From Peribacillus sp. FSL E2-0218 (GTDB lineage: Bacteria; Bacillota; Bacilli; Bacillales; DSM-1321): DNA of 64,000 bases. The notes under the pieces were generated by a model. It was not told the origin of the DNA. It worked only from the letters and a program-made list of their open reading frames with translations, and searched no databases. The translations under genes and the position numbers were made by a program. Shown here in pieces: positions 16,647 through 24,902 of this stretch (within the stretch, counting starts at the first letter, position 1; each line of letters starts with the position of its first letter). The DNA is taken from positions 2,111,501 through 2,175,500 of the forward strand of contig NZ_CP150304.1 of NCBI RefSeq assembly GCF_037992945.1, read 5' to 3'.

Positions 16647-16698
16647 CCTTACCATCCGTTTATTGCGGAGGTGGGAACGTTATCGTTCTCCGGTAAGG
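16647..16698 (+). promoter_or_regulatory. Possible structured leader RNA (three-way junction) upstream of tatA
   Basis: A 7-bp closing stem CCTTACC/GGTAAGG encloses two hairpins: CCG.......CGG (16656-16668) and GGGAACG-TTAT-CGTTCTC (16673-16690). It ends 55 bases before the tatA start. The compact junction looks like a cis-regulatory RNA, but I cannot match it to a known class. Confidence 0.35.
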
Positions 16699-16753
16699 CT
16701 ACATAATGAATTTACCAGGAAATGCTGCTGATGCTTATAAGGGAGGGTTGAGG

Positions 16754-16963
16754 ATGTTTCAAAATATTGGGATTCCAGGCTTGGTTGTCATGCTTATCAT
16801 CGCACTGGTGATTTTCGGTCCGAAAAAACTACCTGAAATTGGAAGGGCATTTGGACGGACTTTCTCGGAATTCAAGAGCGCAACAAGTGGATTGATATCC
16901 GATGCCGATAAATCGGAAGAAAAACCTCCTGAACCTCCGATTGATGAAAAGAAGAAGGGATAA
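16754..16963 (+). CDS. tatA: TatA, twin-arginine translocase pore subunit
   Basis: 69 residues from the ATG at 16754, chosen because AAGGGAGG lies upstream; the longer frame from 16706 would put that site inside the gene. Layout: a short N-terminal helix with the FGPKKLPEIGRAFGRTFSEFK hinge and amphipathic region typical of TatA, then a charged tail. It oligomerises to pass folded proteins through the membrane. The next intact gene encodes a protein with a Tat signal, so this TatA is probably dedicated to it. The expected partner tatC directly downstream survives only as a fragment. Confidence 0.9.
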   Translation: MFQNIGIPGLVVMLIIALVIFGPKKLPEIGRAFGRTFSEFKSATSGLISDADKSEEKPPEPPIDEKKKG

Positions 16964-17035
16964 ATCAGGTCATTCTTAATATACTGCTGGTCATTGTCCT
17001 GGACGGATAGTAGGTCCGCTAGTCAGGGGGATAGT

Positions 17036-17182
17036 GCTGTCTTTGACAAGGATGGGAATTCTCGATCCAATGAAATTGGCAAGGCGAGAGCAAAGGATCT
17101 TTTTTCCTTGATAGTCGTGCCTATTATCATCACTCCTTCAGATTATCCCACCGCTCATCCTTTATGGATGGAGTGTTACTAA
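17036..17182 (+). pseudogene. tatC: tatC remnant (C-terminal part, frameshifted)
   Basis: One frame at 17043 reads LTRMGILDPMKLARREQR and the next frame from about 17101 reads FSLIVVPIIITPSD. Both match, in order, the TatC segment that normally reads FLTRMGIL..P.KL.R....IVV..IITP.D. At least two frameshifts separate the pieces, and the first four helices of TatC are absent. Its place between tatA and a Tat substrate is where tatC would be expected. The cell must use another TatC. Confidence 0.65.
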
Positions 17183-17242
17183 ATCAATCATCATCTATAA
17201 GATAAGGTGATTCAAACCTTATATTCAGATAGGAGTTTTTTT

Positions 17243-18004
17243 ATGTCGGACAATGAGAAAAGTCAAATTGAAAAACGGGGCAGTACCAGACGTACCTTTT
17301 TAAAGAATTCCGGATTAGCGGTCGGTGGCCTCATTTTAGGGGGCGCCGTGGGAAGCATATTTGATGGGAATTCTGATGGCGGTGTTAAAACAGAACAAAA
17401 GAATCAAACTCAAGGCAATAATCCGAATGAAGCCTTGATGTTTTTTTATCCAGAAGAATATCAGACGACAGCGGCAGCAGCTGAGCGCATTTTCCCAAAG
17501 GACGAAACGGGACCAGGGGCGCTTGAATTAAATGCGGCGATATACATTGACCATCAACTTAACAGTGGATGGGGCGTAAATGAAAAAGATTATAAGCTTG
17601 GACCCTATTATAAGCCAGGGCCAACACAAGGTGAACAGGTCAAACTTTACCGAAAGGACTTGTTCAGGCTAGGCTTAAAAGAATTGAATGCCTATAGTAA
17701 CAAAAACTATCAAAAGAAATTTACGGATTTGGACGCTACTGGACAGGATGAAGTTTTGGCTGCATTTGAGAAAGGCGAAGCGAGTTCACTTTCTGGCGTA
17801 TCTTCATCGGCATTTTTCCAATTGTTAAGAACTCTGACTATTGAAGGGGTTTATGCCGATCCATTGTACGGAGGAAATAAGGAGATGCTTGGTTGGCAGA
17901 TGCGGAAATACCCTGGTTCTCGAATGGGGTATACAAAGGAAATCCAAAGCAAGGAATTTGTAAAGCTAGATCCAAATAGCCTTCAGAGTCATATGAAGCA
18001 TTAA
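17243..18004 (+). CDS. Gluconate 2-dehydrogenase subunit 3-like protein with Tat signal
   Basis: 253 residues from the ATG at 17243 (AGGAG 8 bases upstream). The N-terminus has a twin-arginine signal, STRRTFLKNSGLAVGGLILGG (RR at about 17-18 followed by FLK), then a hydrophobic stretch. The mature part, with EYQTTAAAAERIFPKDETGPGA, belongs to the gluconate 2-dehydrogenase subunit 3 family, a chaperone/partner that carries the flavoprotein subunit across the membrane. It lies 21 bases before the GMC gene and downstream of tatA, so Tat-dependent co-export of the pair is likely. Confidence 0.85.
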   Translation: MSDNEKSQIEKRGSTRRTFLKNSGLAVGGLILGGAVGSIFDGNSDGGVKTEQKNQTQGNNPNEALMFFYPEEYQTTAAAAERIFPKDETGPGALELNAAIYIDHQLNSGWGVNEKDYKLGPYYKPGPTQGEQVKLYRKDLFRLGLKELNAYSNKNYQKKFTDLDATGQDEVLAAFEKGEASSLSGVSSSAFFQLLRTLTIEGVYADPLYGGNKEMLGWQMRKYPGSRMGYTKEIQSKEFVKLDPNSLQSHMKH

Positions 18005-18025
18005 TCTTGGAAAGGGCTGAAACAT

Positions 18026-19741
18026 ATGGCAAAAAAACTATCAAAGGTACCCGTCGTCATTGTCGGTATGGGATGGGCTGGGGGTATCATCGCCTCGGAA
18101 TTAACGAAAGCGGGAATTAAGGTTGTTGGACTTGAACGCGGGAAAGAACGGGATATGAGCGATTATTCAATGGTGCATGACGAATTGCGATTCCAACACC
18201 GTGAAGAATTGATGCAAGATCTGTCAAAAGAGACGATTACCCACCGCAATAATCTGAAGATGAGAGCGCTCCCTATGCGAAGTTATGGAACATTTATCGT
18301 AGGTGAAGGTCTTGGGGGGGCTGGAAGTCACTGGAATGGGCAAACCTACCGTTTCCTTCCTTATGATTTTGAAATTAGGTCGCTAACTGAAAAAAGGTAT
18401 GGCAAAAATAAAATTAAATCAGACTATCCCATTCAGGACTGGGGCATTACATATGACGAAATGGAACCATATTATGATACCTTTGAAAAAATGGCAGGCA
18501 TTTCCGGTGAAACCGTTGAACTATATGGAAAACGTTCCAATCCCTATCCAACAGGTCCGATGGTAAAAACACCTGTTTTGGCGGAATTTGAACAAGCAGC
18601 GAAGAAGCTGGGCTACAAACCATATATGATTCCTTCTGCAAATCTATCAGAGAATTACAAAAACCCGGATGGCATTTCCCGTTCAGCCTGTCAATATTGT
18701 GCGTATTGTGAAAACTTCGGGTGTGAGTACGGGGCAAAAGCAGATCCGGTCGTTACGGTCATTCCCGTTGCAAAAGAAACGGGTAACCTTGACCTGCGCA
18801 CCTATTCAAACGTCACCCGTATTGTAAATGACGGACGGAAAGCGACAGGTGTTATTTATGTGGATACCTTCACTGGCGAAGAATTCGAGCAGCCGGCAGA
18901 AGTAGTGGTATTAGCGAGTTATGTATTTAATAATGTCAGGCTTTTGCTTAATTCCAAGCTCGGAACACCTTATGATCCAAAAACGAAAAACGGTGTAATC
19001 GGCAAGAACTATTGTTACCAAGTAAGTTCAGGATATTCAAGCCTTTATTATAATGATCGTGAGTTCAATATATATGGTGGTGCAGGAGCTTTAGGTATAG
19101 AAATCCCGGATTTCGCAGGTGATAATTTTGACCATTCGGATGTAAACTTCCTTCATGGAGCAGGAATTCGGACAACCCAGTATGGTAACAGGCCGATAGC
19201 GAATAATAACTCACCAATCGGAACACCTTCTTGGGGTGCTGAATTCAAGAAGCAATCAATCAAATATGCCAATAGCATCCTGCAAGTCAAATCTCAAGGA
19301 GCCAGTATGCCACATACACAAAATTACCTTGATTTGGATCCCACTTACAAAGATGTTTACGGTATGCCCTTATTGCGGATGACGTATGACTATACCGCCC
19401 AAGATCGCGAGTTAGTTAAATACATGGCGAAAGTAACAAGGTCGATTGCTAAAAAAATGGGTCCGGACCATATTGATACGGTCGCTGAACAAGCGGATTT
19501 TAACGTAAACACAGATACGAATACGCATAACACAGGCGGAGTCATCATGGGGACCGATCCCAACGATTCAGCCGTTAACACATACCTGCAAATGTGGGAT
19601 GCTGAAAATGTATTTGTTGCCGGCTCTTCGGCATTTCCACATAACAGCTCGTTTAACCCGACTGGTACACTAGGAGCCTTTTCATATCGAGCGGCTGAAG
19701 GAATCGTGAAATACCTTAAAAAAGGCGGCTCTCTCGTCTAA
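18026..19741 (+). CDS. GMC-family oxidoreductase (gluconate/sugar dehydrogenase flavoprotein)
   Basis: 571 residues. The FAD-binding motif VVIVGMGWAGGIIASEL is at about 9-26, GEGLGGAGSHWNG at about 93-105, the GMC catalytic His501 in NTHNTGG, and Asn544 in SSFNPTGT. A cysteine cluster (Cys222, Cys225, Cys228, Cys233) resembles the iron-sulfur-binding insertion of membrane FAD-dependent sugar dehydrogenases. It lacks its own signal peptide, so it probably travels with the Tat-exported subunit 3. With the nearby cytochrome c it would form a three-part dehydrogenase passing electrons to the respiratory chain. The sugar or sugar-acid substrate is unknown. Confidence 0.88.
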   Translation: MAKKLSKVPVVIVGMGWAGGIIASELTKAGIKVVGLERGKERDMSDYSMVHDELRFQHREELMQDLSKETITHRNNLKMRALPMRSYGTFIVGEGLGGAGSHWNGQTYRFLPYDFEIRSLTEKRYGKNKIKSDYPIQDWGITYDEMEPYYDTFEKMAGISGETVELYGKRSNPYPTGPMVKTPVLAEFEQAAKKLGYKPYMIPSANLSENYKNPDGISRSACQYCAYCENFGCEYGAKADPVVTVIPVAKETGNLDLRTYSNVTRIVNDGRKATGVIYVDTFTGEEFEQPAEVVVLASYVFNNVRLLLNSKLGTPYDPKTKNGVIGKNYCYQVSSGYSSLYYNDREFNIYGGAGALGIEIPDFAGDNFDHSDVNFLHGAGIRTTQYGNRPIANNNSPIGTPSWGAEFKKQSIKYANSILQVKSQGASMPHTQNYLDLDPTYKDVYGMPLLRMTYDYTAQDRELVKYMAKVTRSIAKKMGPDHIDTVAEQADFNVNTDTNTHNTGGVIMGTDPNDSAVNTYLQMWDAENVFVAGSSAFPHNSSFNPTGTLGAFSYRAAEGIVKYLKKGGSLV

Positions 19742-19764
19742 AAGCTCTTCCTTTGACCGTACAT

Positions 19765-19810
19765 AAACAGGATCTGTTCCCAAAAAAATTGGGGATTGGT
19801 CCTGTTTTTT
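19765..19810 (+). terminator. Terminator of the GMC operon
   Basis: AAACAGGA pairs with TCCTGTTT, with inner CCC/GGG pairing, followed by six Ts. Confidence 0.75.
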
Positions 19811-19922
19811 GGTGAATTTTATTCAAAGCAACAACTATTGCATGTCTCATTCCAGTCTAATTGCCTTGTTTAATGGACATATTAAACAACATACCAAAAA
19901 CGTAAATGCGGAGGTTTGAAAA

Positions 19923-20186
19923 ATGAGAGGCAAATGGAAGATCACAATTTTATCCTCTATCCTTTCTGTAAGCTTTCTAACAGCTTGTAATGCCGGTAAT
20001 AAGGACTTTAATGATCGAGAGGACGTAGATTACCGTCCCGTCCGCTATGAAAGCGACACGAATCCAACGGATAATAATGATGCAGAAAATCGATCATTCA
20101 AGCATGATGAAAACCCAGATCAAACAGACAAGCAAATGGAAAAGGGCGATAATCTTGAATTTAACAAATCAAGAGGTGACTTATAA
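19923..20186 (+). CDS. Small lipoprotein, unknown function
   Basis: 87 residues with a lipoprotein signal peptide ending in the lipobox LTAC (Cys about 22). The mature part is very hydrophilic, rich in Asp, Asn and Lys, and probably disordered. GGAGG precedes the ATG. It may be one of the small spore- or envelope-associated lipoproteins common in Bacillus; no domain is recognisable. Confidence 0.65.
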   Translation: MRGKWKITILSSILSVSFLTACNAGNKDFNDREDVDYRPVRYESDTNPTDNNDAENRSFKHDENPDQTDKQMEKGDNLEFNKSRGDL

Positions 20187-20189
20187 AGC

Positions 20190-20312
20190 TTGACCAGAGA
20201 AAAAAATCAGCTAAAATCTTTTGATGATACTTTGCAAAAGAAGGAAAAAGATGATTGGCTTTATTATCATTATGTAGACCTCGTTATTTATGGACTTTTA
20301 GCGGAAGAATGA
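20190..20312 (+). CDS. Possible 40-residue protein
   Basis: A TTG start with AGGTGAC about 10 bases upstream, 3 bases after the lipoprotein stop. It encodes a charged N-terminal half and the segment DDWLYYHYVDLVIYGLLAEE. A terminator follows. Translational coupling to the lipoprotein is possible. No family recognised. Confidence 0.3.
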   Translation: MTREKNQLKSFDDTLQKKEKDDWLYYHYVDLVIYGLLAEE

Positions 20313-20330
20313 AAATGAATCATATAAAAA

Positions 20331-20360
20331 AAGCTTGGAAGTTCCGAGCTTATTTTATTT
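20331..20360 (+). terminator. Intrinsic terminator
   Basis: AAGCTTGGAA pairs with TTCCGAGCTT (one wobble), 1-base loop, followed by a T-rich tract. Confidence 0.65.
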
Positions 20361-20469
20361 ATTTTATTTTTGGGGAATAAGGGGCAGGATCGTTTAACAA
20401 ATCATTGGGTGAATTTGGTAGAATGTATGAATATGAAAAAAAAACATACATACACGGCGGAAAGATCTT

Positions 20470-21081
20470 TTGAAAACTAATCATTACAATATATGCTTTA
20501 TATTAATAGTATCTTTGATGATCATTTCTGGGTGCACTGGTCAAGCTAACAAAGACAGCATAGCATCCATTTCGGTTAATTCCGATTCTGAATATACGAA
20601 TACTTTTAAAAAATTAAATGTAGGGGAATTGTATGATTTTGATTTCAAATTAAATGAAGCAGATAAAACGTGGGTAAATGTGTGGATGGAACGTTACAAA
20701 GATGGAAAGAAAGAGCCTCAACCGTTAGCTAAACTATCCTATGGGAATAGCCCCAACAAAGTGGAGGAAGGAAATGTAGGATTTGGAATGATAAATACGA
20801 ATGATTCGCGTTTAGTTTTTCTTTACGCACCCCATGTAACTGCACCGCCACAAAATATAGACAAAATCCATTCTGATCATGTTTTTACAGGATGGGATTA
20901 TGCTGTAGGGGAAGATAAAATGACATTAAAATTGGGCGAAACCTATGTATTAGGTGCTTATAGAGAATCTGATGGAAACTCGATAAGGACATACAATTTA
21001 CTAGACGAAAATGAAGTGAAGAAGATGATAAGTGATGATAAAATTGTCTTTTTGCTTAAAATGAAAATTGAAAAAAAATAA
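20470..21081 (+). CDS. Lipoprotein, unknown function
   Basis: 203 residues from a TTG start preceded by GGCGGAAAG. It has a signal peptide with lipobox IISGC (Cys about 22). The mature domain is about 180 residues with repeated beta-strand-like segments (ELYDFDFKLNEADKTWVNVWMERY; VLGAYRESDGNSIRTYNL). It resembles no family I can name. It is a single-gene unit in a cluster of envelope proteins. Confidence 0.7.
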   Translation: MKTNHYNICFILIVSLMIISGCTGQANKDSIASISVNSDSEYTNTFKKLNVGELYDFDFKLNEADKTWVNVWMERYKDGKKEPQPLAKLSYGNSPNKVEEGNVGFGMINTNDSRLVFLYAPHVTAPPQNIDKIHSDHVFTGWDYAVGEDKMTLKLGETYVLGAYRESDGNSIRTYNLLDENEVKKMISDDKIVFLLKMKIEKK

Positions 21082-21272
21082 AACAGATATATTGTATGTA
21101 CATATACTTATGAAGGTAAGCCGTATCGAATCGAAGGTGCACGTTTCTCTGATACCACTGAGGAAGCGGGCTAGCGGATGAGGTTCCTATGAACGTTCAT
21201 TATGGGAATGGTAGGATAATCATGTGTTGCTGTAGAACTAATGAACAAGAAGACAAATATAAGGAGGACACT

Positions 21273-21590
21273 ATGAGTAAATTCAGTTTGTTTGGCAAGT
21301 TCAGTGTACAAGAAGGCGAACGTGACACAATGGTGGAAATCTTGTTGGAAGCAGCGGAATCAATGGAGAATGTAAATGAGTGCGAGATATATCTTGTGAA
21401 TATTTCTGAAACCGAACCAAATACTGTTTATGTTTATGAAGTATGGAGTAATGAAACTGCCCATCAAGCGTCACTTACACTTGAAGCAACACAAACCTTA
21501 ATAAAGCGTGCAAAGCCAATCATTACTGGAATGGAGAGAATCGGCACCTTACAGACAAGGGGAGGGAAGGGCATTTCACACGATGCTTGA
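21273..21590 (+). CDS. ABM-domain (quinol monooxygenase-like) protein
   Basis: 105 residues from the ATG at 21273, chosen for AAGGAGGAC directly upstream. Dimeric ferredoxin-like fold of the antibiotic biosynthesis monooxygenase family (KFSVQEGERDTMVEILLEAA; VYVYEVWSNETAHQASL). It is a second, divergent member of the same family as the gene at 5673. It probably handles quinone-like or aromatic compounds, but catalysis is not shown by any residue. Confidence 0.75.
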   Translation: MSKFSLFGKFSVQEGERDTMVEILLEAAESMENVNECEIYLVNISETEPNTVYVYEVWSNETAHQASLTLEATQTLIKRAKPIITGMERIGTLQTRGGKGISHDA

Positions 21591-21673
21591 TTCACGATTC
21601 AAGGATTCAAGGGTACAATCCCGTTAATAAATGAACCGGGCAGGATACAAGAATAAATCTTTACCATTAATAC

Positions 21674-21862
21674 GAGTTACCAGATACAGCAAAATTGTGG
21701 GTATCATACTTTCCATTTTACAGCTTTGTTGGCTTGGTCATTATATTTTTTATTGTTCAAAAAGTCATTAGTATGGGGATTAACCAATCAAAAGAAGGTA
21801 AGGCTTTAAGGTCCGAACTTAACGAAATCAAAAAACTGCTTAAAGATTTAAACGGAAGATAA
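21674..21862 (+). CDS. Small single-helix membrane protein, start unclear
   Basis: An open frame after a stop at 21668-21670 encodes a hydrophobic helix (FPFYSFVGLVIFFIVQKVI) and a coiled, charged tail ending ALRSELNEIKKLLKDLNGR. A terminator follows. There is no ATG or good ribosome site at its head; TTG at 21695 is the only plausible start. It may be a DUF4083-like small protein, as at 46646, that has lost its N-terminus. Confidence 0.35.
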   Translation, partial: ELPDTAKLWVSYFPFYSFVGLVIIFFIVQKVISMGINQSKEGKALRSELNEIKKLLKDLNGR

Positions 21863-21877
21863 ACATAAAAATGAAAG

Positions 21878-21905
21878 GCTCCATTTAATTTGGAGCGTTT
21901 TTTTT
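21878..21905 (+). terminator. Intrinsic terminator
   Basis: GCTCCA/TGGAGC stem with a 7-base loop, followed by GTTTTTTTTG. Confidence 0.7.
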
Positions 21906-22066
21906 GTTTTCCGTTCAGGTGTAACAAGACGTTAATGTATGATCAATAGAAGCCGTTGCTTGTCGTTCACTTGAAAGTAACTTTCCTTAATGATAAAAAT
22001 TTTGCCATTTCGCTAATTTCAAGTCAATATTATGTAGGTATGAATTGATGGATAAGGAATGATTAA

Positions 22067-23464
22067 ATGAAAAGAATTATATTAATGTTCTTGGCTGCAG
22101 CTGTTATCATGATCGGGTTGGTCTTGAATCATGCGATTGCCAAGAAGGATAAGGCCATCTATGTTGCTGTCAATGGAGATGATCAAAGTGCCGGCACAAA
22201 ATCAAAGCCATTTCGCACACTCAATAAAGCCGCTTCTGAAGCGAAAGCAGGGACGACTGTCTACATACGAAAAGGAATTTACAATGAAAAGCTAGTCGTG
22301 AAACATAGCGGAACAAAATTAAAACCAATCATTTTTAGAGCTTACAAAACGGAAAAAGTGATTATTAGTGGGAAAAATTCAAAGGATGTTGAAGGTGATA
22401 CATCCTTAATTACGATTAATAATAAAAATAATCTTACAATAAAAGGTTTGATGATACAGGATTTAACGACCGATTTATCGGATGAAACAGTCATGGGGAT
22501 TTATGTAACAGGGTCCAGCAGTCACATTACATTGGAACATAACCATGTGCACCGGATAAAAACACGTGCAGCTGATGGCAATGGTCATGGAATCGCGATC
22601 TACGGAACAGGTAAAATGAGAGACATAAATGTTTTGGGAAATACAGTAGAAGATTTAAAACTTGGTTTCAGCGAATCTCTTGTTCTTAATGGAAACATTG
22701 ACGGCTTTAAGGTGGAAAACAACATAGTTCGCCGAAATGACAATATCGGCATTGATCTGATTGGTTACGAAGGCACCTCTACTGATAAAAATGCTGACTT
22801 TGTACGTAATGGAGTCGTAAAAAAAAATCGGGTTTATGAAATATCTTCTTTTGGCAATCCAGCTTATGGGGAAGAGTATTCCGCCGCAGGAATTTATGTG
22901 GATGGCGGGAAGAATATAGCCATTGAAAAAAATACCGTTTATCAAAGCGATATCGGAATAGAAGCAACCTCAGAGCATCCTGGAAAATATGCTGATCAGA
23001 TAAACATAACAAACAATACGATATATCATAACTTTTTCACAGGAATATCAATTGGAGGGTATGATGAAAAGCGGGGCGGGACTAAAAATTCTCTTATCTC
23101 GCAAAACATTATGTATCGCAATGATACAAAGGGTATCGATGGTGGCCAGCTTTTATTGCAGCATGATATAAGTAACAACGTGATCGAAAAGAATATTTTG
23201 ACTGCCGGACCATCCCGCATATTCATCGCTAACTATTTTTCAACAAATAAAGAAAATGATCTAGTGAAGAATGTATTTCATCAAGAAAAAGGAAAAAAGG
23301 GGATATGGGTTTGGAAGGAAGAAGACTATACATCTTTTCCTATTTTCAAAAAAGCCTCAAAAAGTGATGCAAAATCCAGTTATTTAGATCCTGGATTTGT
23401 TAATTCGAATAAATATGATTTTAGGCTGAAAAAAGATTCACCTGCAAAGTCCATTGTAGACTGA
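22067..23464 (+). CDS. Secreted right-handed beta-helix protein, pectate-lyase-like
   Basis: 465 residues. The N-terminal signal peptide is about 1-25 (VIMIGLVLNHAIAKK). The DUF1565-type start, IYVAVNGDDQSAGTKSKPFRTL, is followed by parallel beta-helix repeats over most of the length (many NNxI, GIYV and NNTI rungs). The arrangement, including DNIGIDLIGYEG, is like family 9 polysaccharide lyases acting on pectin. Substrate specificity cannot be proven by eye. Its terminator has been split by the insertion sequence that follows. Confidence 0.8.
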   Translation: MKRIILMFLAAAVIMIGLVLNHAIAKKDKAIYVAVNGDDQSAGTKSKPFRTLNKAASEAKAGTTVYIRKGIYNEKLVVKHSGTKLKPIIFRAYKTEKVIISGKNSKDVEGDTSLITINNKNNLTIKGLMIQDLTTDLSDETVMGIYVTGSSSHITLEHNHVHRIKTRAADGNGHGIAIYGTGKMRDINVLGNTVEDLKLGFSESLVLNGNIDGFKVENNIVRRNDNIGIDLIGYEGTSTDKNADFVRNGVVKKNRVYEISSFGNPAYGEEYSAAGIYVDGGKNIAIEKNTVYQSDIGIEATSEHPGKYADQINITNNTIYHNFFTGISIGGYDEKRGGTKNSLISQNIMYRNDTKGIDGGQLLLQHDISNNVIEKNILTAGPSRIFIANYFSTNKENDLVKNVFHQEKGKKGIWVWKEEDYTSFPIFKKASKSDAKSSYLDPGFVNSNKYDFRLKKDSPAKSIVD

Positions 23465-23500
23465 ATGTCGCAGGTTAACATAAACTCCCTTATTAACATA

Positions 23501-23518
23501 AAAAAAAGGCTGCCAATT
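23501..23518 (+). terminator. Left half of a terminator split by the IS element
   Basis: The left arm AAAAAAAGGCTGCCA precedes the IS, and the matching right arm TGGTTGCCTTTTTTT follows it from 24959. Without the IS they would form a 15-bp stem (two imperfect pairs) with loop ATT. That loop is the 3-base target duplication. Confidence 0.7.
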
Positions 23519-23553
23519 TGAAGTGAACCCAAAAAGTTAGACACGTTATTTAA

Positions 23554-24339
23554 TTAGCCAGCCTTGAGGGCATGAACCCGGTAATCTACTGGGCTCATCC
23601 CCTTTAATTTTACCTTGATTCGTTGATGATTGTAGTAATGGATATATTCTTCTAGCTCTTGTTTGAAATGCACCATGCTTTCAAATTCTTGAAGATAGAG
23701 TAACTCGGATTTTAATAGGCCAAAGAAGTTTTCAATGACCGCATTATCGAGACAATTTCCCTTACGGGACATGCTTTGTGTAATGTTATGTCTTTTCAAT
23801 TTATGAGAGTATTGTTTCATTTGGTAATGCCAGCCCTGATCTGAATGAAGAATGGGTGAATCTTTCGATTCCAAGCCGTCAAAAGCTTTATCCAGCATTT
23901 TAGAAACGAGCGGATAAACAGGCCGAGATTCCATATTAAAGGCGATGATTTCTCCATTAAACAGATCAAGAATGGCCGATAAATATAGTTTCTCCCCAAC
24001 AAGATGGAATTCTGTGACGTCTGTTACCCACTTTTCATTGGACTTTTCCGCCTTAAAATCACGTGCTAAAATGTTGGGTGCAATCTTACCGATTTTCCCT
24101 TTGTAAGAACGGTATTTCTTCATGCGAACCAAAGACTTCAATCCTAGTTCATTCATCAATCGGAGAACTGTTTTATGATTGATGTGAGCACCTCGGTTAC
24201 GTAATTCTAGGGTGATGCTTCGATACCCATAACGTCCTTTATGCGTATGGAAAATCTCTTCGATAAGGGATTTAATTTCTGTGTATTTATCCTCACGCCC
24301 GAAGGCGTTTACCCAATAATAGTATGTACTCCGTGCCAT
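23554..24339 (-). CDS. IS150-type transposase OrfB (DDE integrase catalytic part)
   Basis: 261 residues. N-terminal HTH_21-type segment (IEEIFHTHKGRYGYRSITLELRN), then the rve integrase core with WVTDVTEF (first Asp), HSDQGWHY (second Asp) and NCLDNAVIENFFGLLKSE (Glu). It catalyses IS transposition. In IS3 elements OrfB is normally made as an OrfAB fusion by -1 frameshifting. The frame upstream of the annotated ATG is open towards orfA, consistent with that. Confidence 0.9.
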   Translation of the reverse strand: MARSTYYYWVNAFGREDKYTEIKSLIEEIFHTHKGRYGYRSITLELRNRGAHINHKTVLRLMNELGLKSLVRMKKYRSYKGKIGKIAPNILARDFKAEKSNEKWVTDVTEFHLVGEKLYLSAILDLFNGEIIAFNMESRPVYPLVSKMLDKAFDGLESKDSPILHSDQGWHYQMKQYSHKLKRHNITQSMSRKGNCLDNAVIENFFGLLKSELLYLQEFESMVHFKQELEEYIHYYNHQRIKVKLKGMSPVDYRVHALKAG

Positions 24340-24392
24340 GTTAGAAATGGATAGAAGTAGATGTAAATTAAATTGTTTCCTTAGTTCATGGA

Positions 24393-24902
24393 CTACTGTC
24401 GCTTTTTCTTTCTTTGTAGGGCTTCCTTTTCTTGAACTAAGGCATTCAACTTTTTTAGATAGGCATTCTCTGCACGTAAGTATTCTAATTCTGCAAGAAG
24501 TGCTTCTTGAGAGCCTTTAGCTGGCGATGTTTTCTTGGTTTCTTTTTTCATGGATAGACGCCCCTTTTTCTTTGGTTTAAGGGCGTCTATACCTCCTTCC
24601 TTCAACTGATTTGCCCAATTCCAAAGTATAGAATCGGAAGGAAGGTTATAGTGTACAGCGGTCTCGCTGATCGATGCCCTATTTTCGTTCATATATGTAA
24701 GTACCTCTAGTTTAAAGGGCAGAGTGTAATTTGTATAGGATGAAGCAAGTCCTTCCATCCCATGTTCAAGATAGCGAGCGACCCATCCTTTCAGAGGGGA
24801 TAAACCTACATTTCTTTCTTGTGCAATGGATTTATAGGATTTTTTCCCTTCCAAGTACTCTAAAACTGCATGTAATTTTTCATCCATCGTATATTTAGTC
24901 AA
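24393..24902 (-). CDS. IS150-type transposase OrfA (helix-turn-helix part)
   Basis: 169 residues from the TTG at 24902, preceded by GGAGG; the frame extends further to the IS end but would then start inside the terminal repeat. It carries two helix-turn-helix segments (KSYKSIAQERNVGLSPLKGWV and ASISETAVHYNLPSDSILWNW) and a C-terminal leucine-zipper-like coil (LLAELEYLRAENAYLKKLNALV). It binds the IS ends. An A-rich stretch, GAAAAAGCG near the end of the frame, is the likely frameshift area. Confidence 0.85.
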   Translation of the reverse strand: MTKYTMDEKLHAVLEYLEGKKSYKSIAQERNVGLSPLKGWVARYLEHGMEGLASSYTNYTLPFKLEVLTYMNENRASISETAVHYNLPSDSILWNWANQLKEGGIDALKPKKKGRLSMKKETKKTSPAKGSQEALLAELEYLRAENAYLKKLNALVQEKEALQRKKKRQ

